Below are positions 42,140 to 50,608 of a DNA stretch of 54,793 nucleotides, in pieces. Positions within the stretch are counted from its first letter, which is position 1, and each line of letters opens with the position of its first letter. The stretch comes from UBA5734 sp964528645 (GTDB lineage: Bacteria > Bacillota > Clostridia > Saccharofermentanales > UBA5734): NCBI GenBank assembly GCA_964528645.1, contig CAZGSR010000017.1, positions 1 to 54,793 on the forward strand, in the 5' to 3' direction. A program made the position numbers and the translations under genes. Below the pieces are notes generated by a model that was given only the letters and a program-made list of their open reading frames with translations, was not told where the DNA came from and ran no database searches.

Positions 42140-43894
42140 ATGCGCAACAGCATCAAGAACCGATTGTTGAAAACCTTCGCCTTGATGGTTGTCCTGCCCG
42201 TGCTCGCTCTTTTCATCCTGCTGAACTTCATTTACTGGATCACGTCCTATTGGACCATTGTCGACCAGGCGACGGCTGTCCTCGATGAAGCAGAAAATGC
42301 TGTCACGGCCAAATTTGACCGCTACGAGGCCCTGCTTTCCTTTCTGGAAAAGGACCTGGAGCTGATCGAAGCCAGCCGGTATCACAACGGACAATTTGTT
42401 CCCCAGGCCGAGTTGCAGAAGCTGAATCTCCTGGCGGATGGGTATGCCTCCAGCATTGCCAGCATCAGCCACCTGACCTTGTTGTACCAAAATGGATTAT
42501 TTCTGTGTACACAGGAGCATCTCGAGGAACCGGAGTATTCCCTGATGGCTGACTGGTACGAAGCAGGCCTGGCTGAACCGGAACAAACGCATTACATCAG
42601 TTACAATGCTGGGGAAAATCCGCTGCTGCTGGATACACCCCACTATGCCAGCAGCCTGGTGGTCAGCCGTGCGATCTGTGATCCTGCTGGGCAACCGGTT
42701 GCAGTCGTCAACCTGACCATCCTTGGGGAGGACTTGGGCGGCTTGCTGACAGCTCCCTATGGCCAGCAAGGTGGACAAACCTATCTGGTGACACCAGACG
42801 GCACGCTGGTCAACTCCCCCCTGCGCTACGATGAGCTGGCGGGAATCGACAATCGCAATTATCTTAAGACAGAGCGCCAATTGAGCGAAATTCCGCTGAC
42901 AATTGTCAATTTCATGCCGCTGCGACCGTTCTTCACCCAGCAATACCTGACCCTGTCCCTGGGCATCCTGAGCAGTCTGGTCTTCATGCTGTTCTTTGTC
43001 TCCCATGCGAGATTCACTGTGCAACAGTTTGTCAGGCCGATCGAAGACCTGCGTGGACTGATGTACCAGGCCCAGCATGGCAATCTCCTGGTCTCCTATC
43101 AGCCGGATACCCAGGACGAATTCGAAGACCTGGCTGAGAGTTTCAACCAGATGGTCGCCGAACTCCGGCGCTTGATCGACCAGGTGTACATCGAACAATC
43201 CAGTAAACGCAAAGCGGAAGTCAAAGCGCTGATGGCCTCGATCAAGCCTCATTTCCTTTACAACACACTGGAAACCATCCACTGGATGGCGCGACGCTAT
43301 GGTGCCAACGATATTGTCGAAGCTGTGGATGCCTTGTCCGATCTGTTCCGGGTTGGGTTTTCAGCCAACCATGAGCTGGGGACCGTGGAAAATGAGTTTA
43401 ACCATGTCGAAAGCTATCTGAAAATCCAGAAACTGCGCTATCACGACATTCTTGACTATTCGCTGGAGATGGAACCGGCCGTGCGCGATTTGCCCGTGAT
43501 GCAGACCATCCTGCAGCCGATCGTCGAAAATGCGCTGTACCACGGGATCAAAGAGAGTGGCAATCCCGGCCGGATCGACATTCAGGCCTGGCGGGAAAAT
43601 GACACCCTGCTGATGGTCATCCGTGACAATGGCCGGGGCATGACGCCAGACATACTCGATCAGCTCCTGCTGACCATCAATCAGAGAAGTGATCTCGATC
43701 CGTCCCGCGGCCATGGCTTGCGCAACGTCCAGCAGCGACTGGCCCTGACCTATGGCAGCCCTTATGGCATCACCATCCAGAGTGAACCGAACCAGGGTAC
43801 GACCGTGACCCTGCGCCTGCCTGTCCTGGCGTTGAGGGAAGAGTCTGCAGACCAGCGATTCCATATGGGAGGTGACCAGACCGATGCCCTATAA
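42140..43894 (+). CDS. sensor histidine kinase, YesM/LytS-like
   Basis: 584 residues. Membrane segment about 17-40, extracellular sensor about 41-270 (dCache-like), second segment about 278-300, HAMP-like QFVRPIEDLRGLMYQAQHGN, then the His_kinase core with phospho-acceptor His371 in SIKPHFLYNTLETIHW. The ATPase part has PIVENALYHGIK (N box), IRDNGRGM (G1) and GHGLRNVQQRL (G2). It overlaps the response-regulator gene. The preceding binding lipoprotein probably delivers the signal. Confidence 0.92.
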   Translation: MRNSIKNRLLKTFALMVVLPVLALFILLNFIYWITSYWTIVDQATAVLDEAENAVTAKFDRYEALLSFLEKDLELIEASRYHNGQFVPQAELQKLNLLADGYASSIASISHLTLLYQNGLFLCTQEHLEEPEYSLMADWYEAGLAEPEQTHYISYNAGENPLLLDTPHYASSLVVSRAICDPAGQPVAVVNLTILGEDLGGLLTAPYGQQGGQTYLVTPDGTLVNSPLRYDELAGIDNRNYLKTERQLSEIPLTIVNFMPLRPFFTQQYLTLSLGILSSLVFMLFFVSHARFTVQQFVRPIEDLRGLMYQAQHGNLLVSYQPDTQDEFEDLAESFNQMVAELRRLIDQVYIEQSSKRKAEVKALMASIKPHFLYNTLETIHWMARRYGANDIVEAVDALSDLFRVGFSANHELGTVENEFNHVESYLKIQKLRYHDILDYSLEMEPAVRDLPVMQTILQPIVENALYHGIKESGNPGRIDIQAWRENDTLLMVIRDNGRGMTPDILDQLLLTINQRSDLDPSRGHGLRNVQQRLALTYGSPYGITIQSEPNQGTTVTLRLPVLALREESADQRFHMGGDQTDAL

Positions 43895-45092
43895 AGTCCT
43901 GATCGCTGATGATGAACGGGTGATCCGGGAAGGAATGGCCACGCTGATTGACTGGATCCAGCTCGGATTTACGGTCTGTGGCCTGGCTGCCAATGGCCTC
44001 GAGGCTTTGGAGATGATCGCCGAAGCCAAACCGGACCTCATGCTGGTTGACATCCAGATGCCGCAGGTGTCCGGTCTGCTCCTGATCGAGAAAGCCAAGG
44101 CGATCGCACCTGACCTGGAATTCATTATCATCACGGGCCATGATGAGTTCGATTTCGCCTGGCAGGCGATCAACCTGGGCGTACGCGACTATCTGCTCAA
44201 GCCAGTCAAGGAACATCGGCTGCTCGAATCTGTGGACCGGATCCGCAAGGAAATGGACCGGCAGCGGCGCAGCAAAGAGCAGTACGACTTTGCCATGGCC
44301 CAGCTCCAGAAGAATATGACGGTGCTCAGGGACCAGTTTCTGCAGCAGCTGATCCAGGGTCAGCTGGTTCAGGAAGAAATCGATGAAATGCTTGGCTTCC
44401 ACAAACTGCAGGCAGGCTTTGACCATTTTTGCCTGCTGCGCCAGAGTCGTCAGGGCAGACTGTCAGGCAATGGCGAATGGGACCGCCAGTTGTTGCGCTT
44501 TGCGGTCCAGAATATCTTTGAAGAATTGCTGTCACACTGTGGTCCCTCTGTCTGTACCGCAGATATGAAGTCCAATTTGTTTGCTTTGGTCAAAGTGGAA
44601 AACATCAAGAGCTGGCAGCAATTGCCGAGGGCGCTGGCTGAAGCGATGCACCAGACGCTCGATCTGGATATCCGACTGGACCAGGCATGCTTTGGACAGG
44701 ACTGGACGTTGATACCAGATCAGTATGAAACCTGGACCCAGAACCAAGTCCGCCCGGTCAATCCACTGACTGAACGAGCCTTTGCCTACATCGCCGAACA
44801 TTACAGCGACCCGGACTTGAGCTTTCGCCGCATTTGTGAAGCGCTCTTTGTCAGCTCGAGCTATCTGAGCAAAATTTTCAAGCAGGATACCAACGAAACC
44901 TTTGTCGACTACCTGGCCAAATACCGGATCCAGAAATCGCTCCAGCTCCTGGCCAATCCTGAGATCCGGATGTACGAGATTGCCAGTGACGTTGGTTATA
45001 AATCCCAGCAGTATTTTTCCGCTGCGTTCAAGAAAATTCTGGGGGTCTCGCCGACAGAATACCGCGCTCGCGAATTTGGCACCGGGGCCTGA
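43884..45092 (+). CDS. response regulator, AraC type (YesN-like)
   Basis: 402 residues. Receiver domain 1-120 with acidic pocket DDE (9-11), phospho-acceptor Asp56 (LMLVDIQMP), Thr in IITGHDEF and Lys in LLKPVKEH. The C-terminal 100 residues form an AraC double HTH (FRRICEALFVSSSYLSKIFKQ and YEIASDVGYKSQQYFSAAFKK). The ATG at 43884 is preferred over an in-frame GTG at 43872 that would lie inside the GGGAGG ribosome binding site. It likely controls distant sugar genes. Confidence 0.93.
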   Translation: MPYKVLIADDERVIREGMATLIDWIQLGFTVCGLAANGLEALEMIAEAKPDLMLVDIQMPQVSGLLLIEKAKAIAPDLEFIIITGHDEFDFAWQAINLGVRDYLLKPVKEHRLLESVDRIRKEMDRQRRSKEQYDFAMAQLQKNMTVLRDQFLQQLIQGQLVQEEIDEMLGFHKLQAGFDHFCLLRQSRQGRLSGNGEWDRQLLRFAVQNIFEELLSHCGPSVCTADMKSNLFALVKVENIKSWQQLPRALAEAMHQTLDLDIRLDQACFGQDWTLIPDQYETWTQNQVRPVNPLTERAFAYIAEHYSDPDLSFRRICEALFVSSSYLSKIFKQDTNETFVDYLAKYRIQKSLQLLANPEIRMYEIASDVGYKSQQYFSAAFKKILGVSPTEYRAREFGTGA

Positions 45093-45120
45093 GGCACTGG
45101 TGCGTGAAGCCACCTTGTCA

Positions 45121-45159
45121 AGACAGGCCTCCGGTCCGTGAATGACCGGGGGCCTGTCT
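45121..45159. other. strong hairpin between convergent response-regulator and hydE genes
   Basis: AGACAGGCC...CCGGTC (45121-45136) pairs with GACCGG...GGCCTGTCT (45144-45159), 15 pairs with one mismatch. It lies between two stop codons but has no T tract on either side, so termination may be weak or factor-dependent. Confidence 0.55.
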
Positions 45160-45173
45160 GAGGTATGCGTGAG

Positions 45174-46247
45174 TTAAGGATTGTAGGTCAGATGGTCGCC
45201 GCGGGAGAGGTCAATGTCAAATCCGACGCTGCGGATGCGGCCTTCGATGCAGACGCGGCATTCGGCTGCTTCGTCACCGGTGCAGATTTTGCCATCATAG
45301 AGGCTGTAGTCCTTGCGGTTGACCGTCGGTGTCAGATTGGGCATGACGACATTGGCACCGGCCTTGAGGCCTTTTTCGCGTCCCTTGTGATCGAGCGATC
45401 CGAGCGCGGTGGTGGCCGGGATCAGGGCACTGGGCAGGGTGAGGCGGGTGAGGGCGACCATGACCAGCGTGTCCTCGACGGTGCCAGCCGGTTCATGGGC
45501 AAAGGGCGTGTTGCTGGCGGGGATGAACGGGCCGATGCCGACCATGTGTGGCTGGAGGTCGCGCAGGAAGACGAGATCATTGGCCAGATGCGCAGCGGTC
45601 TGGCCTGGCGGGCCGACCATGAATCCAGCTCCGGTCTGGAAACCGATTTCCTTGAGGTCATACAGGCAGCGCTTGCGGTTCAGCAGATCGAGCTCAGCCG
45701 GGTGGAGCATGGCGTAGTGCTCGGGTGTTGCACTTTCATGGCGCAGCAGATAGCGGTTGGCACCGGCATCAAAGAAACGCTGATAGCTGGCGCGGTCCTT
45801 TTCACCCAGGGACAAGGTGATCGCACAGTCGGGGAAACGACTGTGGACATCGCGAATGATGTCGACCATGAGGTCATCCGTGTAATACGGGTCTTCACCG
45901 CTCTGGAGGACGAAGGTGCGGTAGCCTAGTTCATAGCCAGTCTGGCAGCTCTGGAGGATCTCCTCCTGGCTGAGCCGATAGCGGTTGACGGTGCAATTGC
46001 CAGCCCGGATGCCACAATAATAGCAGTCGTTGGCACAGTAGTTGGAGAATTCGATCAGGCCACGGAAGAAAACCCGGCGGCCATAGAGACGGTCGCGCAG
46101 GTCAGACGCGGTCTGGCAGAGTGCGTCGCGCAGACCTTCATCTGCCCGGGCGGTCTCGATGACGTCCACCAGGGCAGGAGCTTTGAGTGCAGCGCCGGAG
46201 GCAAGTTCGGCCACCGTACGCAGGAAATCAGCTGGCGACAGTCTCAT
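45174..46247 (-). CDS. hydE: [FeFe]-hydrogenase maturase HydE (radical SAM)
   Basis: 357 residues. Radical SAM cluster C71-x3-C75-x2-C78 (NYCANDCYYCG), then RYRLSQEEIL, FVLQSGEDPYY (about 111-121) and LSLGEK, which are HydE-type. A C-terminal Cys pair (CTGDEAAECRVC) may hold the second cluster. HydE takes part in building the diiron subcluster of the H-cluster. Its start overlaps the hydG stop. HydF and the hydrogenase itself are not in the window. Confidence 0.93.
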   Translation of the reverse strand: MRLSPADFLRTVAELASGAALKAPALVDVIETARADEGLRDALCQTASDLRDRLYGRRVFFRGLIEFSNYCANDCYYCGIRAGNCTVNRYRLSQEEILQSCQTGYELGYRTFVLQSGEDPYYTDDLMVDIIRDVHSRFPDCAITLSLGEKDRASYQRFFDAGANRYLLRHESATPEHYAMLHPAELDLLNRKRCLYDLKEIGFQTGAGFMVGPPGQTAAHLANDLVFLRDLQPHMVGIGPFIPASNTPFAHEPAGTVEDTLVMVALTRLTLPSALIPATTALGSLDHKGREKGLKAGANVVMPNLTPTVNRKDYSLYDGKICTGDEAAECRVCIEGRIRSVGFDIDLSRGDHLTYNP

Positions 46248-47659
46248 AGGTATTTGTCCCGCTCCCCTTGCTTGATCTTGGCGATGTTCTTTTTGGTCAG
46301 CTCCTGGATATCCGGCCTGGTGATTTTCTCCATTTCCTGCTCGATCAGGGCAAATCCCTGGTCCTGCAACTCGCTGCTACCATAGTCGAGCAAGTACTCG
46401 GCCAGCGTTGCCAGGGCATTGGGCTGGCAGACATTTTTGATCTGGCCGCTCTTGGCCAGCTGCATGAAACGGTCACCTGTCCGGCTCATCCGGTAGCAGG
46501 CTGTGCAATAGCTGGGGATCAGTCCTTCGCTGATCATCCAGCCGATGATTTCGCCAGCACTGCGTTCATCGCTGAGTGCAAACTGGATCGCTGCCGATTT
46601 TTTCTTGATCTTATTGACGGCATACCCGCCGACACCGACCGCGGATTCAGCGCTCATCTGGGTGATGCCGCAGTCGATCAGGTCTTTGCGCATGTTGGCT
46701 GATTCACGTGTGGAAATGATGATCCCTGTGTAGGGAACCGCAACGCGGATGATCGCCACCAGCTTTTTGAACAGCTCATCATCGATGGCGTAGGGATACG
46801 TCTGGTTTTCCGTGCCTTTGGCGGGGCGGATGCGAGGTGCGGAAATGGTATGGAAACCGACTTTCCAGGTTTTTTCGAGGTGTTCGTTGTGCAGCATCAG
46901 GGCAAGGGTCTCGAACAGCGGATCGCCGAGGCCGAACAGCACGCCGCCGCCGACATCGTCGATGCCACCCTGCTGGGCGCGGTCGAATGCCGTGGTGTGC
47001 CAGGCATAGTCGCTCTTGGGACCGGCCGGATGGTAATAGGCGTAGACCTCGGGATCATAGGATTCCTGGAACAGGATGTACGTGCCGATATTGGCGGCCT
47101 TGAGCTTCTCGTAGTTCTCTACCGTGGTCGCAGCGATGTTGACATTGATGCGTCGAATTTCGCCTTTGTCGACTTTGGTGTCATAGACGGTCTTGATACA
47201 GTCGAGGATGTAGTTGATGTCACATTTTTCGTCGTCTTCTCCGGCCTCCAGGGCAATGCGCTTGTGGCCGAGCCGGATGATGGCCTCAGCCTCGGTGCGG
47301 ACCTCGTCCTGGGACAGCTGGCGGCGGTTGAATTCATTGCCGCACTGATAACCGCAATAGCGGCATTCGTTGACACAATGGTCACTGACATAAAGCGGCG
47401 CAAAAATGACGATGCGCTGGCCGTAGATGGCTTCCTTGATCTTGCGGGCGATGTGGAACAGCCGCTCCAGATGCTCGGGCTTGGTTAATTTCAGCAGCAC
47501 GGCAACCTCGTGGTGGGTCAGGCCGGCAAAAGAAGCTGCCTTCTCAAAAATGCGATTGATTTCCTGTTCGCTGGCGTTACCGGCCTCAGACAGGGTCTGG
47601 CGGATGTAGGCTGGATCAATGAAGCTGACGGACTGTTTTCTGGTTTCCTCGACTGGCAT
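46244..47659 (-). CDS. hydG: [FeFe]-hydrogenase maturase HydG (radical SAM tyrosine lyase)
   Basis: 471 residues. Radical SAM motif C95-x3-C99-x2-C102 (HCVNECRYCGYQC). The C-terminal auxiliary-cluster motif SYCTACYR (C385, C388) separates HydG from ThiH. It cleaves tyrosine to give the CO and cyanide ligands of the H-cluster. Other marks are RIALEAGEDDEKCDI and GIGYGVLFGLGD-like GGGVLFGLGDPLFE. The ribosome binding site is GAGGAG, rather close to the ATG. It lies 17 bases after the TM1266-like gene. Confidence 0.95.
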   Translation of the reverse strand: MPVEETRKQSVSFIDPAYIRQTLSEAGNASEQEINRIFEKAASFAGLTHHEVAVLLKLTKPEHLERLFHIARKIKEAIYGQRIVIFAPLYVSDHCVNECRYCGYQCGNEFNRRQLSQDEVRTEAEAIIRLGHKRIALEAGEDDEKCDINYILDCIKTVYDTKVDKGEIRRINVNIAATTVENYEKLKAANIGTYILFQESYDPEVYAYYHPAGPKSDYAWHTTAFDRAQQGGIDDVGGGVLFGLGDPLFETLALMLHNEHLEKTWKVGFHTISAPRIRPAKGTENQTYPYAIDDELFKKLVAIIRVAVPYTGIIISTRESANMRKDLIDCGITQMSAESAVGVGGYAVNKIKKKSAAIQFALSDERSAGEIIGWMISEGLIPSYCTACYRMSRTGDRFMQLAKSGQIKNVCQPNALATLAEYLLDYGSSELQDQGFALIEQEMEKITRPDIQELTKKNIAKIKQGERDKYL

Positions 47660-47676
47660 AGGACTCCTCTTTCAAA

Positions 47677-47928
47677 TCAAACGGATTTACGGGATATAGC
47701 AGCTTTGACCTGAACGCCGGGGATCGACCCCAATTTGCCCGTCAGGCTGTTGATGCGGTCAACCGGACCGACAAGGGTCAGGCTGATCACGGCCATCTGA
47801 TGTTCGTCAAATGGGATCCCCATCCGCCCGCGCACGATATCGTGGTAGGCAGACACCACATCATTGAACAGATGCTGGCTGGATCCCGGATTTTCCAAAA
47901 TGGCACTGATGACGGCGATGCGATTCAC
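47677..47928 (-). CDS. TM1266-family iron-only hydrogenase system regulator
   Basis: 83 residues, an ACT-like ferredoxin fold: NRIAVISAILENP, FNDVVSAYHDIVRGRMGIPF, and VISLTLVGPVDRINSLTGKLGSIPGV. Small proteins of this kind (TM1266 family, putative regulator) are commonly found beside hydE/hydG/hydF. The start is GTG at 47928 with a perfect AGGAGG seven bases upstream. It is the first gene of the minus-strand hyd operon, behind a terminator-like leader. Confidence 0.88.
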   Translation of the reverse strand: MNRIAVISAILENPGSSQHLFNDVVSAYHDIVRGRMGIPFDEHQMAVISLTLVGPVDRINSLTGKLGSIPGVQVKAAISRKSV

Positions 47929-47958
47929 GGCTCGACCTCCTGTTACCTGGCTGGCGTC

Positions 47959-48060
47959 AAAAAAGCCCTTTCTGCTCCAGCGTGATGATCAGACGCCAAA
48001 GCAAAAAGGGCCCCGTATACCCTGTTTTCGATGTGCGTCCCCTTTTGCCTGAAGTACCAG
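47959..48060 (-). promoter_or_regulatory. attenuator-like leader of the hyd maturation operon
   Basis: On the minus strand a long interrupted stem pairs GCCCTTT, TGCT and GCGT with ACGC, AGCA and AAAGGGC (48011-47965), followed by TTTTTT (47964-47959), 30 bases before the TM1266 gene. An upstream stretch GCAAAAGGGG (about 48047-48038) can pair instead with CCCTTTTTGC of the terminator's 5' arm, forming an antiterminator. No minus-strand gene lies upstream that would need this terminator. No known riboswitch class was recognised. The nearest promoter-like element is TACAAT near 48070, with a poor -35. Confidence 0.5.
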
Positions 48061-48205
48061 CGTCATTGTATCCGCGCAGCCCTTGCAGCATCAGGTTTCG
48101 AGTTGTGAATCAATTCGCCGGGATGGCTGGGCGCCAATCCGGAAAATCCAATCGGATTTGTCAAAATCCTGCTGTTATGATGGACCATAAACGTTTCCGA
48201 GTCAA

Positions 48206-48790
48206 TAGCCATGGCTACGAAAATGGCGCTCAAGACCGGACACAGCCGACTGGCCGGGGGGCAGGAGCGGGAGGTGGCGGTGGGGGCGCGAGAGGATAGG
48301 GAGACCAAGTCTGGACACCGGTGCGGAATATTCCGCAAATGGGGTCGGCCTTCGGGCCAAGTCTGGACACCGGTACGGAATATTCCGCAATTGGGGTCGG
48401 CCTACCTAGATGGAAGTAAAAATGACCGCCTCGAAACAGCTGCGGCTGTAGGCTCCGACGGAGTGCTCAAGATTTTCCTCGCAAGTGCGCCGACCTAGCG
48501 ACGGAAATTTCCAACTCTATGTCGGAGCACCAAAGTGGAAGTTTTCCGGTGCTCCACGTAGACATTGCGGCTCTAGGGCCTGCGGGAATATCAGAGATTT
48601 TCCTCGCAAGTGCGCCGACCCCAAATCTGGAAAATTCCAGATTTGGATCCACTCTTCAGCCAAGTCTGGCACGAAATCTGGAATTTTCCTCAGCAGTAGC
48701 CATACTTCGCTGCGCCCGTCTCGCGCCCACCGCCTACACGTCCCGTCTTGCTCCCACACGCCCCTCGCTCTGGCAACGGCCGCATGGTAA
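48206..48790. repeat. noncoding palindrome/repeat mosaic 1
   Basis: No supported gene lies between 47929 and 48791. Contents: a 12-bp palindrome (48206-48217). Two 47-base direct repeats, 48305-48351 and 48357-48403, with two differences, each centred on GGAATATTCC with flanks CCAAGTCTGG and GGGGTCGGCC. A 25-base direct repeat at 48471-48495 and 48596-48620 (identical). A hairpin GGAGCAC/GTGCTCC (48524-48555). A 26-bp palindrome of 12-base arms (48621-48646). A GC-rich inverted repeat flanks most of it: 48276-48293 against 48719-48734. Several modules recur in mosaic 2 at 53.9-54.8 kb. Small frames through it show no protein features. Confidence 0.75.
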
Positions 48791-48800
48791 GATGGAATCC

Positions 48801-49856
48801 ATGAAAAACGAAATTCTCAAGCAGCTCGCCATTGCGTATTTGTCCGGACAGGATTTTGTCTCGGGTGCCAAGTTGGCTCAGGACCTGGGTGTCAGCCGGA
48901 TGGCGGTGTCCAAGTCGATCCAGAACCTGACGGTATCTGGCTTGCCGATCGATAGCGTCAAGCACCACGGCTATCGGCTGGCTTTTTTCCCTGACCTGAT
49001 GCTGGAGCCTCTCCTGAACGCTGCCTTCGCTCGGCAACAATGGCAGGCCATCTCCCCGGTGGCGCATGCATTTGCCAGTGTTGACTCCACCAATCTGGCG
49101 GCTCGCCGCGGTGCGGACGCAAAGGACCCGACGGGATCGGTCTATGTGGCAGAGGAACAGACGGCTGGTCGCGGTCGACGGGGCAAAAGCTGGCGCTCCC
49201 TGGCTGGGGAAGGGTTGTGGTTTTCCCTGCTGCTCAAGCCTGACTTGCCCCCGGAACAGCTAGCGCCAGTCACGCTCTTTGCGGGCCTGTGTGCAGCGAC
49301 TGCTCTGCGCGACCTAACGGGCCTCGATATCCAGCTCAAATGGCCCAACGACCTGGTGATTTTACCGGAGGGCAGGAAAGTCGGCGGGATTCTGACCGAA
49401 ATGCTGGTCGAGGAAAACCAGGTGGCAGCAGTCGTGGTCGGCATCGGCATCAATGTGCATACGCTGGCCTTTCCGGCAGACTTGCAGGCCATGGCGACTT
49501 CCCTGGATTTGGCGCTGCAAGCGGGCGGGCCTTTGGAACAGCACCGGAACCTGAACCGGATCGACCTGCTCGCCGCCATTCTGGCCGAATGGGACCGCCG
49601 CTGGCCGCAGTTTTTGGCCGAATCGCCGGACATTGGCAACGACTCTGGAAAATCGTCCTGGATCAGTGATTATCGGACCATCTGTGCGACCTTGGGCAGG
49701 CCGGTTGAAGTTCATGCGGCCACTGGCGACATCTGGTCAGGCGTGGCTGAGCAACTTGCCCCTGGGGGCGATTTGCTGGTTCGCAGACCGGATGGCGCGT
49801 TGATCCAGGTTTCTGCTGGTGATGTGTCTGTACGTGGTTTGTTAGGATATCAGTAA
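48801..49856 (+). CDS. birA: bifunctional biotin-[acetyl-CoA-carboxylase] ligase / biotin repressor
   Basis: 351 residues. N-terminal winged HTH (FVSGAKLAQDLGVSRMAVSKSI, about 14-35) plus the catalytic domain: AEEQTAGRGRRGKSW (biotinyl-AMP loop), LKWPNDLVI, KVGGILTEM and VGIGINVH. The C-terminal SH3-like part ends near AGDVSVRGLLG. It attaches biotin to carboxylases and represses biotin genes when loaded. A BirA-like operator sits at bioY just downstream. The start is uncertain: ATG 48801 or the in-frame ATG 48792; neither has a strong ribosome binding site. Confidence 0.93.
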   Translation: MKNEILKQLAIAYLSGQDFVSGAKLAQDLGVSRMAVSKSIQNLTVSGLPIDSVKHHGYRLAFFPDLMLEPLLNAAFARQQWQAISPVAHAFASVDSTNLAARRGADAKDPTGSVYVAEEQTAGRGRRGKSWRSLAGEGLWFSLLLKPDLPPEQLAPVTLFAGLCAATALRDLTGLDIQLKWPNDLVILPEGRKVGGILTEMLVEENQVAAVVVGIGINVHTLAFPADLQAMATSLDLALQAGGPLEQHRNLNRIDLLAAILAEWDRRWPQFLAESPDIGNDSGKSSWISDYRTICATLGRPVEVHAATGDIWSGVAEQLAPGGDLLVRRPDGALIQVSAGDVSVRGLLGYQ

Positions 49857-49887
49857 TTTCCGGTAAGGGGCAGACGGCACAACTCAG

Positions 49888-49941
49888 TTAGTAAACCTTT
49901 CAGTCATGCAAGTTGACAATTTGTTTGCTTTGAGACATACT
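49888..49941 (+). promoter_or_regulatory. bioY promoter with overlapping BirA operator
   Basis: TTGACA (49913-49918), 17 bases, CATACT (49936-49941). An interrupted inverted repeat TAGTAAAC-N15-GTTGACAA (49889-49919) has the TnGTnAAC-N15-GTTnACA form of Bacillota BirA sites, and its right arm covers the -35. Repression by biotin-loaded BirA is expected. Confidence 0.65.
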
Positions 49942-50004
49942 ACTTATCACTGCAAGAGAATCCGTACATTCATCTCAATCTGGTTTTTCATCAAGGAGAT
50001 TGCC

Positions 50005-50565
50005 ATGAAATTGTCGACACGAGACATGACCTTGGTCTCATTATTTGCTGTGCTTTCGATCATCGGGGCCAAGGTGTCCCTGCCAATCCTGGCCATTCCG
50101 TTCACCTTCCAGTTCATCATCAGTCTGTTGACGGGTATCGTCCTCGGAGCGCGGCGGGCATTGCTGGCCCAGGGGCTCTATCTGCTGATGGGCCTCATCG
50201 GTTTGCCGGTTTTTGCCAAAGGAGGTGGACTGGCCTATGTGCTCGAGCCGACCTTTGGCTATCTGATCGGCATGGCGTTGGGCGCTGGTCTGGTTGGCCT
50301 GGCGGCTGATCGGCTGGATCCAAAACGGACAGGTTTGAAGCCGTGGACCATTGTGCCGTTCAATTTCCTGGCCTTGGCGCTGGTTTACGCGATCGGTGTC
50401 GCCTATTTATTCGTTGTCATGAACCTGTATGTGGGAAAAGATATGACATTTCTTAAAACGATCCAGGTCGGCATGATCCCTTTTCTGGTCAACGACAGCA
50501 TCTATTGCGTTCTAGCGGCTTTGCTCGGGCCGCGCCTGCGCCGGATCCCTTCGCTGCGTAGCTGA
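50005..50565 (+). CDS. bioY: biotin transporter substrate-binding component BioY
   Basis: 186 residues with about six membrane segments: MTLVSLFAVLSIIGAKVSLP, PFTFQFIISLLTGIVLGARR, LLMGLIGLPVFAKGGGLAYV, EPTFGYLIGMALGAGLVG. The GLIGLPVFA(K)GGG and PTFGYLIG stretches are the BioY family marks. It binds biotin and works with EcfA/EcfT, here encoded at 33.6-36.2 kb. The ribosome binding site is AAGGAGA. It is 148 bases after birA, its likely regulator. Confidence 0.95.
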   Translation: MKLSTRDMTLVSLFAVLSIIGAKVSLPILAIPFTFQFIISLLTGIVLGARRALLAQGLYLLMGLIGLPVFAKGGGLAYVLEPTFGYLIGMALGAGLVGLAADRLDPKRTGLKPWTIVPFNFLALALVYAIGVAYLFVVMNLYVGKDMTFLKTIQVGMIPFLVNDSIYCVLAALLGPRLRRIPSLRS

Positions 50566-50608
50566 AAACAGCACAGACTGAAGCCAAGGCTAAAAAAATA
50601 TCGGATAC

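Noticed and set aside
48305..48403. CRISPR array
   Set aside because: Only two near-identical tandem units with 5-base separation and no spacers, so not a CRISPR array.
48211..48498. Small plus-strand frames in mosaic 1
   Set aside because: Their sequence is set by the repeat units; no start context or domain supports translation.
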